8,046 nucleotides of DNA from Bacteroidota bacterium. GTDB lineage: Bacteria; Bacteroidota; Rhodothermia; Rhodothermales; Rubricoccaceae. Position numbers and translations under genes: made by a program. The stretch lies in contig JADFLK010000088.1 of NCBI GenBank assembly GCA_022564455.1, positions 1 through 8,046 on the forward strand. The letters are read 5' to 3'. The notes beneath the pieces are model-generated. The model did no database searches. It had not been told where the DNA came from and saw nothing but the letters and a program-made list of their open reading frames with translations. This document shows, piece after piece, positions 1 through 6,386 of the stretch (its first letter is position 1; every line of letters starts with the position of its first letter).

Positions 1-58
1 GTCTCAAAGCCAAACGACTTGCTAGTTGATCGAATTGTTATGGTACAAAGAGCCGTCC

Positions 59-139
59 TTATGCGTCGAATAAACCACCGCTCAAATACTTGAGGCCCGA
101 GTCAACGGCAACGGTTACAACCGTGCGTCCTGGCCCCAG
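59..139 (-). pseudogene. C-terminal remnant of a cysteine synthase-like gene
   Basis: Read on the minus strand in the frame ending at the TAA at 61-59, this stretch encodes a tail beginning LGPGR, then TVVTVAVDSGLKYLS, then GGLFDA and stop. This matches from memory the conserved C-terminal end of PLP-dependent (fold type II) cysteine synthases, where a 'lgpgk.VVTvl.DSGlkYls' strand-turn segment closes the domain. Only about 26 codons are recognisable. Upstream in this frame the residues stop resembling the family near position 142, and a TGA lies at 190-188. The other two minus frames between 140 and 265 do not carry the expected preceding segment either. It therefore looks like the 3' end of a gene whose body was deleted or replaced. 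The rest of 1-265 shows no gene. Identification rests on one short motif. Confidence 0.55.
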
Positions 140-265
140 CCAAGACGAATAGGACAATAATAGAACCCAAATGGGGGAAAGGAGGTCTCATTTCCAATTC
201 TGGCTTCGCATGAGTACTCATCGAAATAGTTGGAAGTCGTGTGGTGGGCAGGAACGTGGTGATGC

Positions 266-1897
266 CTACCTACTTTTTGAATCTTCGAGAATCTGAGTCG
301 CTGCGCACTTCCCCGATAGCCCAGTCCCCGCACCGCCGGGATGCGTCCCCGGTCCGCAGAGGTACAGACCGTCTATCGGCGTCTGGTGCTTGTACCAGCC
401 GGGTACCGGCCTCATATAGAGCAACTGGTCGAGGGAAAGCTCTACGTGGTCAAGGCACCCGTGTGTGAGACCGAAGCGTTCTTCCAGATCGGCCGGTGTT
501 TCAACCTGGCGGTACAAGATGGAGGAGGAAAGACCGGGAGCGTGGTGCTCTAACAAGTCAACAACACGATCTCCGAGCGCTTCCCGTTGGTCAGACCAGT
601 CGCCGTCTCGGAGCTTAGGCGGCGTGAACTGCGCCCAGACAATCATGACGTGCTTGCCTTCCGGGGCGAGGCTCGGATCCGCCAGGCTGGGAATCGTGAT
701 CGTGAGGAATGGTTCTTCGGGCACACGGCCATACTTGGCGTCGTCGAAGGCTCGCTCGAGGGTGTCCATGGTGCTTCCGATCTGAATTCGCCCGCTGAGT
801 GGGCGATCTCCTTGAGGTGCTCCGGTAAACTGAGGTAGCCGGTCGAGGGCCAGCCGGATGACGGAAACGCTCCCTCTTCCACGGATATGGGTTACGGCCT
901 CGACGAAATCAGGATCGAGCCATTCCGTTCCGGTTAGATCGAGGAAGGTCCGGCGTGGATCGACGGCGGACACTACGATCTTCGCTTTGATCTCGGTACC
1001 ATCGGTGAGGACGACGCCGGTGGCTCTACCCGAATCAACCGTGATGTGCGTGACTGCCGAACCCGTCCGAATCTTTGCGCCCGCCGCTCGCGCTGCGCTT
1101 GCGAGGCTTCCAGCCAATCCGACATCCCCCGTCCCGCCATTCGGCGGGACACCCCCTTGGAAGGGGGACTTTCCTCCTCCGCCCGGAAACACTGTTGATG
1201 GAATCAGGCCTCCTGCCCAATGCGGATTGTGATGGAGCAGGCCAAAGGCCGAACCGGCTGATCGTGGAGCCATCCAGGCTCCTCGCAACGCCGATCCGGC
1301 TAGAGTCGCCTTTAGCGATTCGTCCTTGAAGCGCTCGTCCAGAACGTCCTTCACGTTCATCGGAAGGAAGCGGAGCGCCTCGGGCATGTCGTGTTTCCCG
1401 AGGCGGCGGATGCGCCAGCCGAGGCGAAGATGATCTCTGAGGCCACCCAGACCTTTCGGCGGCAAATTGGCGAGGGGCTGTGTCAGCACAGGATCGAGCG
1501 CCCGGCCGACGCGCTTCAGGAATCGATTGAACTCGGCGAAGGGCGCGGCATCATCCGGGGAGAACTCAGCGATCTGTTCGAGAAGATCTGCTTCCGGGTC
1601 CAGATACAGCGCACTGTTAGCTTCCCGTGGGAGCAGCAAGCCTCCGCCGCGCTGCATCGTAAGCCCATGCTTGCCTAGCCGAAGGTCTTTGATAATCGAG
1701 GGGTGAAAAAGCTCGAGCGAATCGAGAGCCGCCGGGCCACGAAAGCCGGGACCGATCTCAACCGTGGAAGCCGTACCCCCAACGTGCTCGGCCTGTTCGA
1801 TCACGACGACCGACCGGCCTTTCCGGGCGAGGTACCCCGCCGTGACGAGTCCGTTCAGACCGCCTCCGACAATCGCAACATCGAACCGGCTCTGCAT
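266..1897 (-). CDS. FAD-dependent oxidoreductase, CrtI/PYROXD2-like (COG1233), second gene of a tandem pair
   Basis: This 543-residue protein begins MQSRFDVAIVGGGLNG, a Rossmann FAD-binding motif (GGGLNG at 11-16) with the ribose-binding acidic residue E34 at the end of the second strand. The C-terminal FAD segment LYLCGPGTHPGG (511-522) is typical of the phytoene desaturase/amine oxidase superfamily. A longer open frame reaches 1981, but the start at 1897 is chosen because the Rossmann motif begins at once and a GGGAGG ribosome site lies 6 nt upstream. The start overlaps the stop of the upstream gene (TGATG), so the two are probably translationally coupled. Against its paralogue next door it has about 13-15 extra residues around 241-255 (GGKSPFQGGVPPN), encoded by a palindromic repeat. 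It is presumably a cytosolic oxidase or dehydrogenase. The substrate is unknown, and a carotenoid role is not supported by any carotenoid neighbours. Confidence 0.9.
   Translation of the reverse strand: MQSRFDVAIVGGGLNGLVTAGYLARKGRSVVVIEQAEHVGGTASTVEIGPGFRGPAALDSLELFHPSIIKDLRLGKHGLTMQRGGGLLLPREANSALYLDPEADLLEQIAEFSPDDAAPFAEFNRFLKRVGRALDPVLTQPLANLPPKGLGGLRDHLRLGWRIRRLGKHDMPEALRFLPMNVKDVLDERFKDESLKATLAGSALRGAWMAPRSAGSAFGLLHHNPHWAGGLIPSTVFPGGGGKSPFQGGVPPNGGTGDVGLAGSLASAARAAGAKIRTGSAVTHITVDSGRATGVVLTDGTEIKAKIVVSAVDPRRTFLDLTGTEWLDPDFVEAVTHIRGRGSVSVIRLALDRLPQFTGAPQGDRPLSGRIQIGSTMDTLERAFDDAKYGRVPEEPFLTITIPSLADPSLAPEGKHVMIVWAQFTPPKLRDGDWSDQREALGDRVVDLLEHHAPGLSSSILYRQVETPADLEERFGLTHGCLDHVELSLDQLLYMRPVPGWYKHQTPIDGLYLCGPGTHPGGAGTGLSGKCAATQILEDSKSR
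1131..1171. repeat. Palindromic double-hairpin element inside the oxidoreductase gene, read in frame
   Basis: On the plus strand the first hairpin is GTCCCGCC (1131-1138), loop ATTC, GGCGGGAC (1143-1150), a perfect 8-bp stem. A second follows at once: CCCCCTT (1152-1158) facing AAGGGGG (1161-1167), realistically a 5-6 bp stem with a 4-6 nt loop. On the coding (minus) strand the block is read through as residues 243-256 (KSPFQGGVPPNGGT) with no frameshift or stop. The adjacent paralogue has FPKGGMGSV at the corresponding place, whereas this gene has FPGG, the extra block, then GGTGDVG. The palindromy, the low-complexity Gly/Pro product and absence from the paralogue indicate an inserted repeat, comparable in principle to the in-frame palindromic elements known from Rickettsia. 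Exact insertion borders cannot be fixed from one copy. Confidence 0.7.
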
Positions 1898-3492
1898 CAG
1901 GCGCCTCCCAGGATGGCCCGCGCCGCCAGTTGTCCCGGCGCGCCCATGACCCCGCCGCCGGGGTGAGAGCCGGAGCCGCACAGGTACAGCTTCCGAATAG
2001 GAGTCTTGTAGCCGTTCGTGCCAGGCACGGGCCTCAGAAAGAGTAGCTGATCGAGGCTTAGCTCGCCGTGGAAAATGTTACCGCCTGTCAGGCCAAATGT
2101 CTGCTCCAGATCCCACGGGGTTACGACCTGGCGGTGCAGAATGATCTCACGAATGTTCGGGACGTATTCCGCAAGCGTATCAATGACCGCATCGCCGAAC
2201 GCCTCGCTCTGGTCGTCCCAATGTGCTCCGTTAGCCAGCTCATACGGTGCATACTGGACGAAAATCGACATGACGTGCTTGCCGGGCGGCGCCATCGACG
2301 GGTCGATCATGGTGGGGATGATCATGTCCATGTACGGACGGCGGGAGAAGTGCCCGTACTTCGCGTCGTCATAGGCCCGCTCCAGATAGTCGATGCTCGG
2401 GCTGATGGAAATCCCTCCCGCCAGGTAGGGTTTCGTAGGCTCTCCTCGGCCGCGAACCGTGTCGAGGCACGTGAACTCAGGCAGCGCGTCGAGCGCAAGA
2501 TTGACCTTGCCGGATGAGCCTCTGGTTTTGTAGCGGGAGATCTTTTCTCGGAAGTCCTCATCAAGATGCTCGGGCTCGATCAATTTCTCGAATGTGTTAT
2601 TCGGATCAACGCCGGATACAACCGTGGAAGCTCGAATTTCTTCACCGCCCTCCAGGACCACTCCCCGTGCTTCTCCCTTTTCGATGAGAATCTGCTCGAC
2701 GGGTGCGTTCGTTCGGATCTCCGCGCCAAAGCTTCTGGCTGAAGAAGCCAGGGCCTCCGCGACCGATCCCATTCCACCTTTGGGAAAGCCCCAGGCCCGG
2801 AACTGGCCGTCGATTTCCCCCATGTAATGGTGCAGCATCACGTACGCAGATCCTGGTGATCGAGGCCCCAGAAACGTGCCGATGATTCCGCTGGCGGAAA
2901 GTGTGCCCTGGAGTACCGGCGTTTCGAACCAGCGCTCCACGAAATCGGCGGAGCTCATCGTCATGAGCTTTGCCAGTTCGTACAGGTACTCGCTCCGTTG
3001 GCCAAAGATCTTCGCGAGGCTCCGTAAACTTGTCAGGTTTTTCGGAGAGAGGGAGGTCGCGCTCGGGGCAGGCGTAGACAAAAGCGGCCGCACCGTCATG
3101 GCGAGGTGGTACATGAGCTCGCCGAACCGCTCGTAGGCCTCCGCGTCTTTAGCCGAGTGCCGAATCAGCTCACGCCTGGTGTCTCCCGAGTCGTGCCAAC
3201 GCATGAGGTAGTCGCCGCTTGGCATGGGCGTCAACGTGCCATCGAGCGGAAGCAACTCAAAGCCGTGCGCCGGTAAATTGAGATCGGCGATGATCTGCGG
3301 CCTGAAAAGGCTCACGACGTAGGAGCAGACCGTGTATTTGAACCCCGGATAAATCTCTTCCGTTACCGTCGCGCCGCCCACGAGATGCCTGCGCTCGAGA
3401 ACGAGAACCGAGCGACCGGCCTTCGCCAGATATGCCGCGCACGTCAGGCCATTGTGGCCGGCCCCTAATACAACGGCATCGTATTTCTTCAT
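1897..3492 (-). CDS. FAD-dependent oxidoreductase, CrtI/PYROXD2-like (COG1233), first gene of a tandem pair
   Basis: This 531-residue protein starts MKKYDAVVLGAGHNG, with a Rossmann FAD motif (GAGHNG at 10-15), E33 closing the second strand and a VGGATVTEE segment after it. WGFPKGGMGSV (234-244) matches the conserved glycine-rich segment of phytoene desaturase-like proteins, and LYLCGSGSHPGGG (502-514) is the C-terminal FAD-binding segment. An open frame extends upstream to 3636, but those 48 residues are unlike the family and would cover the divergent promoter; AAGG lies 8 nt before the ATG at 3492. It is clearly paralogous to the gene downstream (shared blocks include ERA-DDAKYG, LSLDQLL and RPVPG), so the pair arose by duplication and may form a heteromer or act on successive intermediates. 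The divergent GcvT-like gene suggests oxidation of a methylated substrate, which is inference. Confidence 0.9.
   Translation of the reverse strand: MKKYDAVVLGAGHNGLTCAAYLAKAGRSVLVLERRHLVGGATVTEEIYPGFKYTVCSYVVSLFRPQIIADLNLPAHGFELLPLDGTLTPMPSGDYLMRWHDSGDTRRELIRHSAKDAEAYERFGELMYHLAMTVRPLLSTPAPSATSLSPKNLTSLRSLAKIFGQRSEYLYELAKLMTMSSADFVERWFETPVLQGTLSASGIIGTFLGPRSPGSAYVMLHHYMGEIDGQFRAWGFPKGGMGSVAEALASSARSFGAEIRTNAPVEQILIEKGEARGVVLEGGEEIRASTVVSGVDPNNTFEKLIEPEHLDEDFREKISRYKTRGSSGKVNLALDALPEFTCLDTVRGRGEPTKPYLAGGISISPSIDYLERAYDDAKYGHFSRRPYMDMIIPTMIDPSMAPPGKHVMSIFVQYAPYELANGAHWDDQSEAFGDAVIDTLAEYVPNIREIILHRQVVTPWDLEQTFGLTGGNIFHGELSLDQLLFLRPVPGTNGYKTPIRKLYLCGSGSHPGGGVMGAPGQLAARAILGGA
1904..1909 (-). promoter_or_regulatory. 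Strong ribosome binding site fixing the start of the second oxidoreductase
   Basis: The minus strand reads GGGAGG, then a 6-nt spacer, then ATG at 1897. The site lies in the last codons of the upstream oxidoreductase, whose TGA shares a base with the ATG. This supports 1897 rather than the in-frame ATG at 1981 and suggests coupled translation of the pair. Confidence 0.75.
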
Positions 3493-3529
3493 GGATTCAG
3501 CCTTGGGGGGCACATCGGCGAGCCGGCGG

Positions 3530-3558
3530 TTGTCGATACAAGTAGGATTCCATATTAT
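3530..3558 (+). promoter_or_regulatory. Sigma70-like promoter for the gcvT-like/iclR transcript
   Basis: TTGTCG (3530-3535, 4 of 6 to the -35 consensus) and TATTAT (3553-3558, 5 of 6 to the -10 consensus) are separated by exactly 17 bp. Transcription would start near 3565, giving a leader of about 38 nt before the ATG at 3603. On the opposite strand CATAAT (3559-3554, 5 of 6) could be the -10 for the divergent oxidoreductases, but only poor -35 candidates (such as GTTTCG at 3582-3577) lie at the right distance. The two promoters would then overlap back to back. Confidence 0.5.
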
Positions 3559-3564
3559 GGCATC
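3546..3564. promoter_or_regulatory. Near-palindromic candidate operator over the divergent promoter
   Basis: GATTCCATATTATGGCATC is a 19-bp inverted repeat centred on T3555, with 8 of 9 arm pairs complementary (only T3549/C3561 fails). It covers the -10 box of the plus-strand promoter and the candidate minus-strand -10. IclR-family dimers bind short pseudopalindromes of this size, and an IclR gene is encoded in the plus-strand transcript, so this is the natural autoregulatory site. A protein bound here would block both promoters. That this IclR protein binds here is inference. Confidence 0.45.
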
Positions 3565-3602
3565 AGGTCCACAATACGAAACAGACCATTCCAGAACAAT
3601 AG

Positions 3603-4796
3603 ATGGCTGCCAGAACACCTTTTCACGAGAGGACATCCGCCCTCTGCCATAGCAACGATTGGCGGCAGTGGTCGGGCTTCCTGGTGGCGAGCACGTACAA
3701 CGACTTCTCGCAGCCGGAGTACTCAGCCATTCGCCATGCCGCGGCAGCCATTGATGTGTCTCCGCTATACAAGTACTGGGTAACGGGGCCGGATGCGTCG
3801 CTTCTTACGAACCGCGTGTTTACGCAGGACACGGCCAAGATGGACGTGGGCCAGGTGGTGTACACGCCCTGGTGCGACGATGACGGTTGTGTTCGGCAGG
3901 AAGGAACCGTATTCCGTCTGGCAACCGATATGTATCAGGTCTGTTCTGCGGAGCAAGCCGTGGGATGGTTGTACCGCAACGCCATTGGTCTCGACGTAAC
4001 CATTCGCGACCGCTCCGACGATTTTGCTACCGTGGCTCTCCAGGGTCCGAACTCGCGCGACATTTTGCGCGCGGTTTCCTCAGCGCCGGTCGACGATCTG
4101 AAGTTTTTCCGGTTCACGGTGGGGGAGATTGCAGGTGTGTCTGTTATCGTCTCGCGTACCGGATACACGGGCGATCTCGGCTACGAGATTTGGATTCCCA
4201 AGGAGAAGGCGCTGGACGTGTGGGATGCACTCTTTGAGGGAGGAGAGCCCTACCACATTACACCATGCGGGCTCGCCGCCATGGATATCGCGCGGATTGA
4301 GGCCGGTTTTGTCTTGATCGGAGTCGACTATGTCAGTTCGGAAGTTGCGAGGCTGCCGCACCATAAAACCTCGCCGTACGAGTTGGGCCTGGGATGGGCG
4401 GTCAAGCTGGACAAAGGCGCAAACTTCGTCGGCCGCTCCGCACTCGCGCGCGAGAAGCAAGAACCCAAACAGCGATGCGTTGTTGGCCTCGAAATCGACT
4501 GGGAGCCTTTGGAGGACCTCTACCTTCGCGCAGGCCTGATGCCGGATTTGCCCCTCGCGCCGTGCCGCGAACCCGTTCCCGTCTACGATAGCGGCGGCAG
4601 ACAGGTCGGCCGAGTCACAACAAGAGTCTGGTCGACCATGCTGAAGAAATACATCGGCCTCGCCACGGTCGAGGCGGCCTACGCTGAGCCGGACACCGAG
4701 GTATCGATGGAAGTGACCGTCGATTTTGCCCGGAAGAAGGCACCGGCGCGCGTGGTGAAACTCCCATTCTTCCGCCCGGAACGAATGCGGGCATGA
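3603..4796 (+). CDS. GcvT-family folate-dependent aminomethyltransferase homologue
   Basis: This 397-residue protein belongs to the glycine cleavage T-protein fold (GCV_T then GCV_T_C), whose members pass a one-carbon unit from an amine or sulfonium donor to tetrahydrofolate. Visible hallmarks are RTPFHERTSALC near the N terminus, DVSPLYKYWVTGPDA (51-65), LQGPNS (146-151), SRTGYTGDLGYE (184-195), DIARIEAGFVLIGVDY (228-243) and ELGLGWAVKLDKG (260-272). It is longer than a glycine-cleavage GcvT (about 365), and no gcvH or gcvP is nearby, so a role outside glycine cleavage is likely. At residues 99-100, where GcvT proteins normally carry an Asp-Asp pair, it has Gln-Glu (VRQEGT), which may change or weaken catalysis. 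The start is chosen because MAARTPFHER is the family's usual N terminus; there is no clear Shine-Dalgarno. DmdA and the T-domains of sarcosine/dimethylglycine dehydrogenases are related alternatives. Confidence 0.88.
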   Translation: MAARTPFHERTSALCHSNDWRQWSGFLVASTYNDFSQPEYSAIRHAAAAIDVSPLYKYWVTGPDASLLTNRVFTQDTAKMDVGQVVYTPWCDDDGCVRQEGTVFRLATDMYQVCSAEQAVGWLYRNAIGLDVTIRDRSDDFATVALQGPNSRDILRAVSSAPVDDLKFFRFTVGEIAGVSVIVSRTGYTGDLGYEIWIPKEKALDVWDALFEGGEPYHITPCGLAAMDIARIEAGFVLIGVDYVSSEVARLPHHKTSPYELGLGWAVKLDKGANFVGRSALAREKQEPKQRCVVGLEIDWEPLEDLYLRAGLMPDLPLAPCREPVPVYDSGGRQVGRVTTRVWSTMLKKYIGLATVEAAYAEPDTEVSMEVTVDFARKKAPARVVKLPFFRPERMRA

Positions 4797-5593
4797 GAGA
4801 TGCAATTCCCGGTATAGAGAGAAGAGTAGATAGGGAGGCGCCGAAGGGGACGCAGGCCGTTATCCGAGCGATTCGCCTCCTGAAAACCGTTTCCAGAGCA
4901 AGAGAGGAGGTGACCCTGGTTGACCTCTGCTCGGAACTGGGTCTATCGAAGCCCACAGTTCACCGCATCGTCTCCGCCCTGATGAGCGAAGGCTTGGTGG
5001 TTCAGAACCCGGCGAGCCGATCGTTCAGGATTGGTCCGGCAGCCGTCGCTCTCGGAGCCCATTCCGCATATCGAACCGATCTCCGTAAGGTGGCCCGGCT
5101 ATTCCTGGAATCCCTCGCGGCCAAAGCAGGTGAGACGGCCACTCTCGAAGTGCCCATCGGCAATGAAATGCTGATCCTGGACGAGGTAGAGGGCAGGCAC
5201 ATTATCAGCGCTCGCACAGAGGTCGGCACCCGATGGCCCATGCACGCCACATCGACGGGCAAGTCCGTACTCGCAGGCCTGCCGCCCGACGAACTGGAAT
5301 CGAGGCTGAAAGAACCGAAGGAGCGACTGACGACCAAAACGATCACAGGTGCGAATGACTTGCGCACGGCTCTCAAAGGGATTCGCAAGAAAGGCTATGC
5401 GACGGCCGTCGGCGAACTGCAACCAGATTTCAGTGCCGTGGGGGCAGCCGTTCGAGATTCTATCGGCGCCGTTGTAGCGTCGTTGAGCATCGGGGGGCCG
5501 ACCGAACGTCTGACGCGAAAGCGACTCAGCCAGCTAGGAATACTGGTACGAGAGGCAGCAGACGATCTATCCTGGCGGCTTTCTAACCCGTGA
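4793..5593 (+). CDS. IclR-family transcriptional regulator
   Basis: This 266-residue protein has an N-terminal winged helix-turn-helix (about 19-82), including LVDLCSELGLSKPTVHRIVSA within 42-62 and a wing ending SRSFRIGPAAVALG. The C-terminal IclR effector-binding domain (about 97-262) shows MHATSTGKSVLAGLP (150-164), GYATAVGELQPDFSAVGAAV (201-220) and a final SIGGPTERL block, all in family order. Its ATG overlaps the TGA of the gcvT-like gene by 4 bp (ATGA), so the two are co-transcribed and probably translationally coupled. IclR regulators commonly control an adjacent catabolic operon and respond to its substrate. Here the likely targets are its own operon and the divergent flavoproteins through the palindrome at 3546-3564. 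The effector is unknown, and it could act as activator or repressor, though a site over the -10 favours repression. Confidence 0.92.
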   Translation: MRDAIPGIERRVDREAPKGTQAVIRAIRLLKTVSRAREEVTLVDLCSELGLSKPTVHRIVSALMSEGLVVQNPASRSFRIGPAAVALGAHSAYRTDLRKVARLFLESLAAKAGETATLEVPIGNEMLILDEVEGRHIISARTEVGTRWPMHATSTGKSVLAGLPPDELESRLKEPKERLTTKTITGANDLRTALKGIRKKGYATAVGELQPDFSAVGAAVRDSIGAVVASLSIGGPTERLTRKRLSQLGILVREAADDLSWRLSNP

Positions 5594-5650
5594 ATCAAAG
5601 GGCGAACTGCGGCGTAGCTTGGCCTCGTCCCCCCAAACCAGCATCATTCC

Positions 5651-6349
5651 ATGGAAGCCTACGCACAAGAAACCTACGTTACGCCCGGCGTTGTCGACAC
5701 CGCCGAACGGGCCACGTTCATCATGCGGACGTACATCCACCTCTTCGGCGCGATCCTGTTGTTCGCGGCTATTGAGGTCATGCTGTTCCGAACGGGCCTG
5801 GCCGCGCCGATGGCTGAGGCCATGCTCGGCGTCAGTTGGCTTCTTGTACTGGGTGGATTTATGGTGGTGAGCTGGTTTGCCAGCCGGGCCGCACACAGGG
5901 CGGAGTCGAAGGCCGCGCAGTACGCGGCCTTGATCGGCTTCGTGATTGCCGAGGCCATCATATTCGTTCCGCTTCTTTTCATGGCCGCCTACTACGCGGG
6001 ACCGGGCGTCATCAACAGCGCCGCGTGGGTTACGCTGCTCGGCTTCTCTGGATTGACGGCTGTGGTGTTCTTCACCCGTAAGGACTTCTCGTTCCTCGGC
6101 GGCATCCTCCGCTGGGCCTTTGTCATGGCCCTGGTGATGATCGTCGCGGGCGTGCTCTTCAACTTTGAGCTCGGAACGTTCTTCTCCGTGGGCATGATCG
6201 CGCTCGCCGGCGGCGCCATCCTCTACGACACCTCGAACATCCTCCTGCACTACCCGGAGGATCGGTACGTGGGCGCAGCGCTGGAACTCTTTGCCTCCGT
6301 GGCGCTGATGTTCTGGTATGTGCTGCGGCTGTTCATGGGGCGGCGCTGA
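5651..6349 (+). CDS. Bax inhibitor-1/YccA-YbhL family membrane protein
   Basis: This 232-residue protein is strongly hydrophobic, with seven likely transmembrane segments at about 27-47, 60-78, 92-114, 123-142, 150-172, 176-193 and 208-228, and a short cytoplasmic N terminus. The order and the motif AGGAILYDTSNIL (186-198) identify the BI-1 (TMBIM) family, inner-membrane proteins linked to pH-dependent calcium leak in Bacillus YetJ and to modulation of FtsH in E. coli YccA. D193 matches the first of the two YetJ sensor aspartates. The place where a second is expected in the last helix reads LELFASVAL, with Ser216 instead. The start at 5651 is the only ATG giving a full N terminus, but no Shine-Dalgarno precedes it. 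It lies 57 bp after iclR on the same strand with no terminator between, so read-through is possible; a functional link to the oxidoreductase module is not evident. Confidence 0.88.
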   Translation: MEAYAQETYVTPGVVDTAERATFIMRTYIHLFGAILLFAAIEVMLFRTGLAAPMAEAMLGVSWLLVLGGFMVVSWFASRAAHRAESKAAQYAALIGFVIAEAIIFVPLLFMAAYYAGPGVINSAAWVTLLGFSGLTAVVFFTRKDFSFLGGILRWAFVMALVMIVAGVLFNFELGTFFSVGMIALAGGAILYDTSNILLHYPEDRYVGAALELFASVALMFWYVLRLFMGRR

Positions 6350-6370
6350 GCGTGATTACGTACTTCACGC
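6350..6370. terminator. Small hairpin in the convergent gap
   Basis: GCGTGA (6350-6355) pairs with TCACGC (6365-6370) around a 9-nt loop. It lies directly after the BI-1 stop codon and 17 bp before the end of the convergent thioesterase gene, a normal place for a shared terminator. There is no T-tract on either strand, so if it terminates at all it is weak or Rho-assisted. Confidence 0.25.
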
Positions 6371-6386
6371 GATCACCGACAGACTC

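Noticed and set aside
150..190. Terminator for the oxidoreductase operon (CCCATTTGGG followed by a T-rich stretch on the minus strand).
   Set aside because: The stem is only 3-4 bp with a tiny loop and the T-run is interrupted, so it is too weak to annotate.
115..333. A 72-codon minus-strand open frame between the cysteine synthase remnant and the first flavoprotein gene.
   Set aside because: It overlaps the end of the flavoprotein gene in another frame, has no family resemblance and no ribosome site, and runs across the recognisable cysteine synthase tail in a different frame.
1898..1981. N-terminal extension of the second oxidoreductase to the ATG at 1981.
   Set aside because: The Arg/Gly-rich extension is the out-of-frame shadow of the upstream gene's C-terminal FAD motif. 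The ATG at 1897 has an ideal ribosome site and starts the Rossmann fold directly.
266..3492. Carotenoid biosynthesis (phytoene desaturase pair).
   Set aside because: The fold matches CrtI broadly, but no phytoene synthase, cyclase or prenyltransferase is nearby, and the GcvT/IclR neighbours point to catabolism.
3493..3636. N-terminal extension of the first oxidoreductase to 3636.
   Set aside because: It would overlap the GcvT-like gene's start and the divergent promoter, and the added residues are unlike the family.
3603..4796. Glycine cleavage system T protein proper (gcvT), or DMSP demethylase (dmdA).
   Set aside because: No gcvH or gcvP is adjacent, and the usual Asp-Asp pair is replaced. 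The extra residues around 297-330 and the DVSPLYKY segment place it in a separate GcvT-like group, so a specific gene symbol is not justified.
4080..4805. A 241-codon minus-strand open frame.
   Set aside because: It is antisense to the well-supported GcvT-like gene, with Cys/His/Arg-rich, low-quality sequence typical of a shadow frame.
5567..6250. A 227-codon minus-strand open frame opposite the BI-1 gene.
   Set aside because: Its highly charged His/Glu/Arg-rich product is the expected antisense of a hydrophobic membrane protein with GC-rich codons.
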